64,000 bases of DNA from Ascaphus truei (Eukaryota; Chordata; Amphibia; Anura; Ascaphidae): positions 293,398,847 to 293,462,846 of the forward strand of contig CM071567.1 in assembly GCA_036426205.1 (NCBI GenBank), written 5' to 3'. Shown piece after piece: positions 13,801 to 26,000 of the stretch (position 1 is its first letter; the number at the start of each line of letters is the position of its first letter). The position numbers and the translations under genes are program-made. The notes under the pieces are model-generated. The model did no database searches. It had not been told where the DNA came from and saw only the letters and a program-made list of their open reading frames with translations.

Positions 13801-16800
13801 TGGGTTTCAACGCTAAGCATGCATGTTGGTTTTTCAGCGCTAAGCATGGATGTTGGGTTTCAGCGCTAAGCATGGACGTTGGGTTTCAGCCTACACATGG
13901 ACGTTGGTTTTTACACAGCGCTAAGCATAGAGTTGGGTTTCAGCGCTACAAATGCATGTTGGTTTTTCACGCTAAGCATGGACTTGGGTTTCAGCGCTAA
14001 GCATGGACGTTTGGTTTCAGCGCTAAGCATGGACGTTGGGTTTCAGCGCTAAGCATGGACGGTTTGGTTTCCAGCGCTAAGCATGGACGTTGGGTTTCAG
14101 CGCTAGCATGGACGTTGGTTTCAGCGCTAAGCATGGACGTTGGGTTTCAGCGCTAAGCATGGACGTTGGGTTTCAGCGCTAAGCATGGACGTTGGGTTTC
14201 AGCGCAAGCATGGACGTTGGTTTTCAGCCGCTAAGCCATGGACGTTGGGTTTCATCAGACAGCGCTAAGCATGGATTTGGGTTTCAGCGCTAAGCAATGA
14301 TGTTGGTTTCAGCGCCAAGCATGGATGTTGGGTTTCAGCGCTAAGAATGACTTGGGTTTCAGCGCTAAGCGATGTTGGGTTTTTTCAGCGCTAAGCATGG
14401 ACTTGGGTTTCCAGCGCTAAGCATGATGTTGGGTTTTCACCGCGCTAAGCATGGATGTTGGGTTTCCAGCGCTAAGCATGGATGTTGGTTCCAGCGCTAA
14501 GCATGCATGTTGGGTTTTCAGTAAAACATTTTTTCAAAATGCCTATGGAGAGATGTTTTATGTACCGAAACCACAGATGAAAGATAAGTTAACATATAAG
14601 GAATCCTCATGGAAANNNNNNNNNNNNNNNNNNNNNNNNNNNNNNNNNNNNNNNNNNNNNNNNNNNNNNNNNNNNNNNNNTTTCAGCGCTAAGCATGGAC
14701 GTTGGGTTTCAGCGCTAAGCATGGACGTTGGGTTTCAGCGCTAAGCATGGACGTTGGGTTTCAGCGCTAAGCATGGACGTTGGGTTTCAGCGCTAAGCAA
14801 TGGATGTTGGGTTTCAGCGCTAAGCAATGGATGTTGGGTTTCAGCGCCAAGCATGGATGTTGGGTTTCAGCGCTAAGCATGGATGTTGGGTTTTTCAGCG
14901 CTAAGCATGGACGTTGGGTTTCAGCGCTAAGCATGGATGTTGGGTTTTCAGCGCTAAGCATGGATGTTGGGTTCCAGCGCTAAGCATGGATGTTGGGTTC
15001 CAGCGCTAAGCATGCATGTTGGGTTTTCAGTAAAACATTTTTTCAGAAATGCCTATGGAGAGATGTTTTATGTACCTGAACCACAGGATGAAAGATAAAA
15101 GTTAACATATAAGGAATCCTCATGGAAAGTTGGGTGGAAAATGAAATATGTGGGAGAAGGTGATTGGAAGGTTTAATTAAACCCATTTCCCATTCACAAA
15201 TCTCCCGATAAAACATGTTATCATTTAGGACCTCCTATTCATCAGGGTATAACAGCATCATTTTGAAAGTTGTACAAACTAAAATGGAATAGAAAAAATG
15301 AATACTTTACTGTAAAAAGCCAGAGGATTGCATGTATTCCCAAATAAATATTTTAGTTAAAACGGGTATTTTAACACTGACCAATGGAAGATAAGACTTT
15401 GCCTAATGCCCCATTCAGCCAAAATACATAATTTTCCTCTATTAGATTCCGTGAACTGTACGTTTATTGTATGACGTTTTTATGAACCCTAATGTGTCTC
15501 TTGTCAGGTTTTGGGATCTTGCCTTGGTTTGTGCCTGTCTAGCGATTTAAAATCGCTGTCTGTCATTACTGAGCTGTCAACGAATACCTCGCCTGAAATT
15601 ACTTATTTTCAGGTAAGCCTCTTTTGCGGTAATTGCAGGAATTAGTATTCAGCGGAGCTGCTACACCTTGAATTCATTTGAAGGAAATATCACTTTTTTT
15701 TTAAGCGAAAAGTAATTATATTCCTAATTTGTTTTGAACAGTCTTCTGAATCTTTTCCTCATTAAGAATAATGGGGATCCACATGACGGGACGACCTTTT
15801 ATTTCTCTTTGTACACAAAATGTAGCGTTGCTTGTTGAAATACAGGCATACCCCGCATTAACGTACGCAATGGGACCGGAGCATGTATGTAAAGTTAAAA
15901 TGTACTTAAAGTGAAGCACTCCCTTTTCCCCACTTCTCGATGCATGTCCTGTACTGCAATCGTCACATACGTGACGATTACTGATGTAAATAACGCATGT
16001 GTAATAGGCTCTATAGTCTCCCCGCTTGCGCACAGCTTCGGTACAGGTAGGGAGCCGGTATTGCTGTTCAGGAAATGCGGAGAGGCGCATGCGTGAGCTG
16101 CCGTTTGCCTATTGAGCGAGATGTACTTACTCGCGAGTGTACTTAAAGTGAGTGTCCTTAAACCGGGGTATGCCTGTACATGTTAATTTGAGTGTACTGT
16201 ATTCGGTTACACGTAGGCGCTCCTACAATCTTGGTGTTAATAGAGGGGTTCACAACTCCAGTCCTCAAGACCCACCAAAAGGTCAGGTCGCTCAATCAGA
16301 AGCTCGGTCTTCGACTTCTTAAAAAAAATAAAAAATCTTTTTTTTTAAAGTCCTTTTATTTTCCAGCTGGATACTCATTTGCTGTCGGATTACTTGCCTG
16401 AAGTCACCCGAATGGCCAGAAAATTTACCCACATTTCAACTCTGCTGCAGGTAATTCCCTTTTAAAGTAACGCTTTTTATTTTATTTATTTGCGCTTGTA
16501 TTTTTATACATGAACAGATTTGAATTCCCTTGTTCACAACTTTCTCAGAATTTAGCTTGTTCATGCAGTCTTTGCATTTTCCTTCTTTCGTCAGTATTTA
16601 AAGTTATCCCTGACGTGTATGTGTGAAGCATGGGAAGAAATACTGATGCAGATGGACTCGCGGCTAACTAAGTTTGTGCAGGTATGTATGGTTCAAAACT
16701 AGTAACTCAATTACACACTGAAGTGCTGAATGGTTTTTTGGAAGGTTTTGCAGTGCAAATCTTGTTGGGTGTTTCTTTTTTTTAATTTTTTTTTTTTTAT

Positions 16801-19800
16801 TTTTTTTTTTGCAACTCAAGTTTTTATTAGAGTTTTCAACAAGTCTAACAAGCATTTGTACAGACCGTGGACAGCATTGTTATGTTGACTTATCACTCCT
16901 ACCCCTACAGACAGACAAAAACTTAAGACAGCACCATGGGTGGGAAAGGTGGGGGGCGGGGGGGGAGGGAGGGGAAGGGGGTGGGGGGGTGAGGGGGACA
17001 GAGAAATCGCTGCACCCTGTTGCCTAGATACTCTTCTGTCTTAACCACCTCCTCGTCATTATATATCCTATGGGGCCACATTACCTGGTTTCTATATCTG
17101 CCCTTCTCTATTAATTACCCTCCCGTCTCTTCCCACGGAACGCCGGATCCCGCTCCTCCTGTTCTAATCCCTCTGCCCACCAGAGCTACAATTGTAGGAG
17201 AACTCACTTAACCGTATCAAAGCCAGACGGTGGCATTGCTCACCCCCCTGGATGTCCGTCCGGATCAACCATGGCCACCAGACTTTTTGGACATTTGGGA
17301 TAGTTCTTGTTTCTTAAGGCACCGACTTTATTTCGGATGCAGAGAACAATGGCTCCAAGCGCATGGATCCGCAGTTCCCGAAAAAGAAAGGGAGAGAAAA
17401 ATAGTGTCATAGTGTCAGCAAAGCACTAGTGTCAGCAAAGCACTTTTTGTCTCCTCAATAAAATAGCCTTATATACTGTTTCTTGTCTCTGTATCTTCCA
17501 CAGCTTGCAAGTGTCTTCGTCACACGAGGCGAAGCTTTTTTTTTTTCAATCTGTTTTTATTGTATTTTTTTGAGACACGCATTTCTTTACATTTCAAAGG
17601 GAGTGTCACATTAAAGGCGGTACATATTATACCAAATATTTTCAGACAGCAAGCTTTTTATTTTAAATGGGAGATTTTCTTTCCTATAAAAAAACGCATC
17701 GGTATATTACGCTTTAATGAGGTTGAATGTCTAAAATATGCAACTACAACAAAAACCGCGATAAAACCACATTCACTAACATGACTTGTTTAAAATCAAT
17801 TGGAAAAGAGTCCCACAGCTTGCGCACGTCCTGAGCTGACTGCAGACAGGGAGCGGGGGGAGTCAGCCTTCCAGAACCCTCTGGTGATTGCAGGGCAAGG
17901 GAGAGCAGAATGTCCCGAGTTGGGTCAAAACAGTAAGTGCGAGTAGTGATTCTGTCCTCCGACAAATATAAGTTAGAGAGGACTGTACTTAAGAGAAAGC
18001 AAAGCTTTGCCTATCTGGTAGTACACCTACCTGTAAACATCTGGAATTCCCTGGTAATGGATAAAGGACAGGTTAGAGTTCACAGGCTGATACTCAAGAC
18101 ACTATTTCTAACCCTGTTTTCAAACTGTGGGCCTCCTTAAAAGTGAGACTCTTTCCCCCCACCCAATTGATTTGAAACAAGTCACAGGTGCGCCGACGAG
18201 TATTCTAAAACTTGCCTTGGAAAATCTGGGGCTATCACCAACCAGATCCAGGTACATGCTGGGTACTGCTGCAACATTCCAGTGACATTTCTGCAGACAG
18301 ACTAATGGCCATTGGATTAACACAGCGGGGTCCTGGCAGTCCCATTCAAACTGAATGGGACTGTCAGGGACCCCCGCTGTGTTAATCCTGGGCCATTAGT
18401 CTGTCTGCAGAAATGTCACTGAAATTTGCACAGTGTACCAGCATGTACCCAGCATGTACCTGGATCTGGTTGGTGATAGCCCCAGATTTTGTTTAGAATA
18501 CTCGTCAGCACTTACCGTGTAATGTGTGGTTTTTAAAAAATATATATATATTTTTTTTTTATAAATTTTAGATATTTAACCTTGTTAAAACTTAATATAG
18601 CTGAGTTTGTGTTTTTTTTTTTGTTGTTTGTTTTGTTTACATGAAAATCTCCCATTTAAAATAAAAAGCCTGGTCTCATGTGACGGAGACACTTGCAAGC
18701 TGTGGAAGATACAGAGGCAAGACACGGTATATAAGGTCATTTTATTGAGGAGAAAATAGTGAGTGCATCTCTCGCCATTTGTTCGAAAGTACTTTGTCGT
18801 AACAATATGACACTATTTTTCTCCTTTCTTTTCCGGGAGCCGTGGATCCACACGCTTGGAGCCATTCTTCTCTGCATCTGGTTAATAATAAGGGTTGGAC
18901 CCGTTGGGACTCTAGCTGCGGGATCAGAAGTTTTTCCATAAGGATTGAACTTTGAGACTTTTCCTCTCTATGCAGTTGTATGTAATTACATACAAGTTTT
19001 GATTTATGGGACACAGTTTTATATTTATATTACTGGACCCTGAAACCCGTTCTTTTCCATTGAGACGTTTAATTGATAGCACCACAGTATTTTTCTTTTT
19101 GTGCCAACTTTATTTCAGCTCATTACAATGGGCCAGGGGAAATAGTGACATTGTGTAAGTGGCACGAAAATGTAATCAGTTAGATGAGCATGCAATCCAG
19201 AAACCCACAATTTGTAAGGAAGATTGTGAGTGCATTTCTGCATATTACTACTTTGGGAATTTATACACCTAGACATGCGCTCTTAGTGAATGAAATAAGC
19301 TATTTATAACGTGACATCTGGCTTTTTTTTCTAGTATAAAGTTTTTAATGGCTCCAAGAAACTGTGCCAATGTTGTTACCTTGGTGCAGGGGTCTCAAAC
19401 ACAGTCCTCAAGGGCCACCAACAGGCCAGATTTTATGGATAGCCCTGCTTCAGCACAGGTGGCTCAATTAGTAGCTCAATCTTCAACTGAGCCACTGATT
19501 GAGCCACCGATTGAGCCACCTGTGCTGAAGCAGGGATATCCATACAACCTGGCTTGTTGGTGGCCCTTGAGGACGGTGATATTAGTTGAAGCATGGCTAC
19601 TCTTTTTGGAAAAACAGCCAGGGACCTGTAGAGTAAAATAGCTGACCGTTACTGTGAAACCCGGCAACAATTCCTCAAACAGGAACCTTTTCACTTCCAA
19701 CTCTCCCCGCATTTTTATAATGTGTGCATCGAATAACTATCCTAACTCCTGTAAACCATCCAATCCAGATCCCAGCCTGACATACGGCCGGCAAATGACA

Positions 19801-22800
19801 TGAAAAATACCTTCACTCCGACACTTGCAGGAGTGCTCAAAATACTGTGCGTCTCATTTTAGGGCAATTCCAAAGTGCAGGGAAACCGCCTCCGGCGAGG
19901 AGAAACCTGCATGTGCAGCCAACACAACACAGCCAAATAATGTCTTCAAAGTGCAGGTCTCCTCAAAGACAGAGCTCTACTCACACGTTCATAATGAAGT
20001 TCTCCATTTAATGTGACCGCCAAGAACAGGGGAATAACAATAACAATAACTTTCATCAGGTCACATGAAACGTTGTTGTCCCACTGTTCTTGGCTGTCAC
20101 ATTAAAAGGAGAACTTCATTATGAACGTGTGAGTAGAGCTCTACTTTCTATCTCTGTCTTTGAGGAGACCTGCACTTTTGAAGAAATTATTTCTCATTTA
20201 AAGCTGCAGTTCAGTCTTTTTTTTTTTTTTACTTCAATAGTTTCATGAGGGCAATCTCTAATTACCTAAAGAACTGCATAGCTGCCGGTCAATTCGTTCT
20301 CCGTCTATTGATCGGCAACGTTTGGCGACATCTTTAAATATGGGGAATGTAAATCGTTGCTATAGGAACAAGCATGCCTGTTAAAATAGAATACAAGAAA
20401 TATGGTCTTTCAAAGTTGTTTTTTTTTTTTTTTTAAACAGAAAATGCTACAGAACTGATTTATTAAAAAAAAAACAAGAAATAGACGCCCGCACGGCGCC
20501 CCCCCTTAGGCACGTGCTCACCGTGAAGGGATTTCGACACACATGCAGGATATTGACTGAACTGCAGCTTTAAGGCAGAAATATCTCGACACAACTGCCA
20601 TTAACGTCATCGCCCACCATCAAACGATCCCACCATCCACAGATCCCACCATGCCTCCATGCCTCCTGACTTACCTTTTTTCGTTGTTTGTTTCAGGAGA
20701 AAAATACCACCACTTCTGTACAGGATGAGTTCATGCAGCTGCTCTTGTGGGGGAAAGCAAGGTCACTGTTTTATTTGTGTAACTATATATTTTCAGGATT
20801 GCGGTTGATTTCAACTAATAAAATGTAATAAAATCTTAAAGCAACAGCACTATTTTTTGCGTTGCTGGCAAAGCACATTTATAGTGTCTATTGTATGTAT
20901 TTAAATGGGCGACATATTTTTTTCTAATGTGTATTTATTCATTTTGCCTTGTGGTCTCTTAATATAATAAGGTTATTGTTACACGACAAATATGTCCATG
21001 TGTTTTTATTGCCCATTGAGCTTATTAGTTTACATATAATTGATAGTGAAATATTTTGTATTTATAAAGGGAGACAGTCTTGTATGTTGTCGGTTATGTT
21101 CCCGTTTTTTACACCGCTAAATTAAAATGTGTTTTCTTGCCGCTTGTAATTTAGCCCTGAACTTCAAGCATTATTGATGACTCAGCTAACAGTTAAAGTA
21201 AGTTTGTTGCCCTTTGTATTTTGCACTTGTACTGTTTGAAGAAACATATGTATAATAAGACATTAATATAACATTTTTTGGTAGGGCTTGAAGAAGCTTG
21301 GACAATCCATTGAGTCATCATATTCCAGTATACAAAAGCTAGTCATAAGTCACTTACAAAGGTATGTTATATTTCATCTATTACCCATCATATTTTCTTC
21401 TGTATTACCACCGCGAAGCAATAGAAATCCTGTACGATCAATCTACATTTTCTTCCATAGTTCTTGTCTAAGGCTTGAAATCCAAATCTAAAGACGAAAT
21501 CTGTCTCAGCGTCTCCCCTGCTGAAATCCCTCTCCTGGCTTACTATGAAATCCTGTATCACACACTCAATTCTCCTCCTCACTTTTAAAGCTTTACACTC
21601 TTCTGCTCCTCCTTACGTCTCCGCCCTAATTTCTCGCTATGCACCATCCCGGGTTCTGCTCAAGGATGTCCTCTCTCACCCCTTTTTATCTAAAGCCCTC
21701 TCCCGCCTTAAACCTCTCACTGACTGCCCACACCTCTGGAGTGCCCTCCCCCTCAATATCCGACTAGCACCCTCTCTAGCCACCTTTAAGACCCACCTCA
21801 AAACACACCTGCTTAAAGAAGCATACGAGTAGCTCCATGACGGATAATTAACACCTCATACATAAACCTTGGCCCCTTGCAGACGCACTTACCAGAACGC
21901 CCCCCTACTGTCTCTGTATGTTCTTCGTACCAACCAATTAGATTGTAAGCTCTTCGGAGCAGGGACTCCTTTTCCTAAATGCAACTTTTATGTCTGAAGC
22001 ACTTCTCTCCCCTTTGTGTTATTTATATTATTTGTTATTTATATGATTGTAACGTATATTACTGCTGTGAAGCGCTATGTACATTAATGGTGCTATATAA
22101 ATAAAGACATAAATACAATGTAGCTAATGTATTGAAATTAAACTTTAATAAGTCTTCATTGTGAATATTTGAACACTGCTTTATAACCCAATTCCTCTTA
22201 TCTTTAGAAGCACTGCATTTTTTCCTTACTTGGGTACATGGGGTATAAATAAAAAGGGTTTTTTTTTCCTTCTTCTAAGAGCTAGGTTAGGCAGCCCCTT
22301 TTATCTGAAATAAATGGCTGTGTCAGTGTGCGGATCTTATTTATAATTCTTCCATCAAAATGACTCCCTCAATGTCAAATAGATTGTTTAGTAACACAAT
22401 GCAAGATTGGAAATGGTTCAATCTTTGGTTTGAATTGCACCCTATCTTTGCCTGTTCGTGATCTTTTACAGCTCGCAACAAGCATCTTTCCACCTTGCCT
22501 GCTGATTTGGTGCTAACAACATATAATCCCCTATGTTTACAGTGGCTCTGAAGCCTTGCTGTACCATCTAAGTGAATTGAAAGGGATGGCCTTGTGGAAG
22601 CAGAAATATGAGCCCCTTGGAGTTGATGCCAAAGCAATTGAAGGTGTGTGTGTTTATATTTCTTTACAGTGTGAAGCATTATGCATAATCTTCCTGCTTT
22701 GTGCTTTATAATCTACGCTATTTGACCCTGTATGTAACTAGTTACATCTTCACAGCAAACTGTGTATTTCCTCTTTTGCAGATGCTATAACAGCCGTTGG

Positions 22801-23027
22801 TTCCTTCATACTAAAATCAAACGAGCTCCTGCAGTAAGAAATGGTCCTGTATTTATCCTAGTATGGGTTGCTGGATACTGTACTAGATTTTTTTTTTTTT
22901 TTTTTTTCCTAAATAGTTTTTATTCGTTTTTCCAGATTTGTAACACAATAATAATAAAAATGATACTACTACTACTAATAATAAAAACAGTACACGTAAT
23001 AATAACAACAAACATTACCAGCAAATA

Positions 23028-23080
<53 letters not shown>

Positions 23081-26000
23081 TGTTCGACAAACCTATACAT
23101 TTGCTCGCCCCGGGCGAGTGGATTTAATCCTATGGTCACTACACACTCAACATCAATCATTAACCCAGGGTTCCAACGTTTTATAGAATCTCTTGGTGGA
23201 CTGTTTGAGAGAAGATGATCTTTCCATTAACATCATTTCATCAATCCTTCTTTCTACTGCTAGCCTGGAGGGGGGGGGGGGAGAGGGCTTTTCCAAGCAG
23301 CAGCTGGCGGCAGTCATAATATGAGAGATTTTGCTAACTGATTTTATCAGATGAATGTGACATACTCATTCCTGCCTCACTTTTCTTTTAGAGTTATAGA
23401 TGGTAGCATGAAAAACTTCAAGGCCTTCTTTCGATGGTTGTATGTGGGTAAGCAAGACAATATTTCTTTAGGATTCATTACATAGACAAGTAGCAGCTGT
23501 TAGGAGCAGTTTTTCCATTTGTGTGGTTATCAGAAATCAGGGGCCAGAAATGATCAGAAGATGTTACTGTAACCATAAAGCTGTTGGCCTGGGCAGTATT
23601 CAAGCTAGATGGCATTTACAACATTTACATGACAGCAAGGTTTTGTGTCTTATTATATTTTCCAACATGTTTGTACCAAATCACCATATTAATCTGGGTT
23701 GTAATAGTTTAAGGGTACAGAGGTTGGCAATACAAGCCTGTCCGTCCCGGCGTGTCTCACTCTTATTCCGGTAAGGAAATACAAATTCAATTCAATGTTT
23801 TGGGGTATTTCCAGAGGCAGGATGATAAAATGAGTAGGATTTGTGGCTGAAATAGTTCCTACAGTTTTACATGGATTTTTGTTAAACTCATTAAGTGTAA
23901 CCAATTCTCTTCCTAGCTATGTTGCGAATGTCTGAGGACCATGTACTTCCTGAACTTAACAAGGTAACGTGCCATGTAATGTGTATATTTAAAGGCAGAC
24001 TTTACTATTAAGAAAAAACACTTTCAACTTAATCAGTGGCTCACGGAATAAAACTGAAGAGTAAGCATTAGTGCACAGTGGATATAACAGAAACCGTAAA
24101 GCTCCAGTTCAACAATCTCCTTCTTGTGTGTTTTTGTTTTTTTTATCTTCAGTTCTGTACTATGAGAAAATACTTGTAGCATTAAAAAAATAATAATTTT
24201 TAAAGACATTTTTAATGTATTATAATGTACCTAGCATTTTTTGTTCCTATAGCAACCATTTACAGAGTCACTTCCTCTTCTGAAACAGGCTCTGGCACAA
24301 CCCTTTTTGAGCCCTGCCCTCTTTCTAGCAGTGCACCAATTGTATCTAGTGACTGCCTGGTCACATCTTCCACACACAACTTTGCATCTTTAGTCCTCTT
24401 CTGCTGCACTGACAGAACTTTAGTGCCCCCCCCCCCCCCTCCCTGAGCCGAATCTTCGCAGATCAATCAGCAACTTGGCTAATCACTTGTCAGTGTGTAG
24501 ATTGTATTGATGCACATATTGAATGGGGGGAAAAATTAAGTGGCAGCCTGAACTGCGGCTCTAATTGGGTCTCACTGGAGAATGTGTCCTGTATTAACTT
24601 CTAAACACCTCCATACTCTTGTTTCAAAATACAATTATTAGGTTGCTTACAGTATCCCAGTTGTCTACATTTAATTAGTCTTTTTAACAAACAAAAAAAA
24701 GTAGATGCTATTTAGGATTGGGCTTGTAATGGCCTAAGCCCTTTTCTTTATATTTTTTGTGGAGCATTGAAAAGAATACCTGTAATACTTTTGTGTAAGA
24801 TATGCCTGACGTTCCTGTGTTTTTTACTTTGTAGATGACTCAGAAAGACATAACATTTGTTGCAGATTTTCTAACAGAGCACTTTAATGAGGTAACGTTC
24901 CCTGAATACTTCGTACATTAAAGCATCCTTATAATTCACATTAAACCGGGTCTGTTCTGCACATTCCCAGAATATTTCACCGTTTGCTTTACAGAGAATC
25001 CTAAACTAGCAAATGGCTCCATCCCATTGAATTTTGTTTTGTTTTAGGCACCGGATCTGTATACCCAGAAGGGAAAATACTTCAACGTAGAGAGAGTGGG
25101 TCAGGTAAAGTACCACTGCTTGCGTATCTTGTTTGGTTCATCATTCTACATTTTCAGTGATTTTTAAGAATATCTGAAAAGGGATTAAAAAAATACAGTG
25201 TGTTTAGCTGTGTTTAAATAGTTTTCTTTTACTACCTTGTTGGTATATCCGTACATGAGTCCACATCATCTTGGTGTCTGCCTCTCCTGGTAAAGAGGGA
25301 CCTCCTGCGTCTCCTCAGTAGTTAGAATGTCTGTGTAGGAAACAGAAGAGCGAGACTCCAGAGCTCCTAGAACATCTGTCACAAATGTATTTACATTGTA
25401 GTTTGTGATACTTTTTAGGGAATCAATTTGAACTCTGTTATAGATTCAATAATATTATAAAGGGCTTCCAAAACTTTACAGGTCTCCTCTTAAAGTGTAC
25501 AGTCCATAAACAAATATGTGATGTTGCAATTTTGTTGGTGGGTGATTTAATCCTTTTGAGTGCCAGAGGGTTCACGGCAGGAGAGTGCCCCAGCCCCTCT
25601 AACTCAGCGGAGTGCGTGACTTTATTGGGGTGGGGCACGCGGCAGTTACCAGAGGCCCACGCACTAAGAGCGCGAGGCCTCTGTAAATGGACTCGCCAGC
25701 TTCTTCTCCACGCGGCGCCAAATGACGCCCGTTACCATGGAGACGTGACATGTCACATGACCCAGCAGAATCATTTGACGCTTCGTTGAAGGTACAGGGG
25801 GGCACGATAGAGCAGACGGGGGGGGCGCAGCGGAACAAGTTTGCGCACCCCTGCTCTAACTCGTCGCCATCACGTTATCATGACACCATTGATCGGGTAT
25901 ACGGGAGAGGAGTCGTCTCCTTTTCCCTTCCACGTCCAGCCAGATCACCGTCGGCGCACCATAGCCAACGACCAGAAAGCCCTTGACGTAGCCTGTTCTC

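Noticed and set aside
13788..15030. Regular short repeats that could suggest a CRISPR array
   Set aside because: Units are directly adjacent with no spacers, in an intron of a vertebrate gene.
24225..24446. 73-codon frame beginning MYLAFFVPIATIYR
   Set aside because: Interior of a TTAA-target MITE; the same sequence recurs with stops at 60240-60430.
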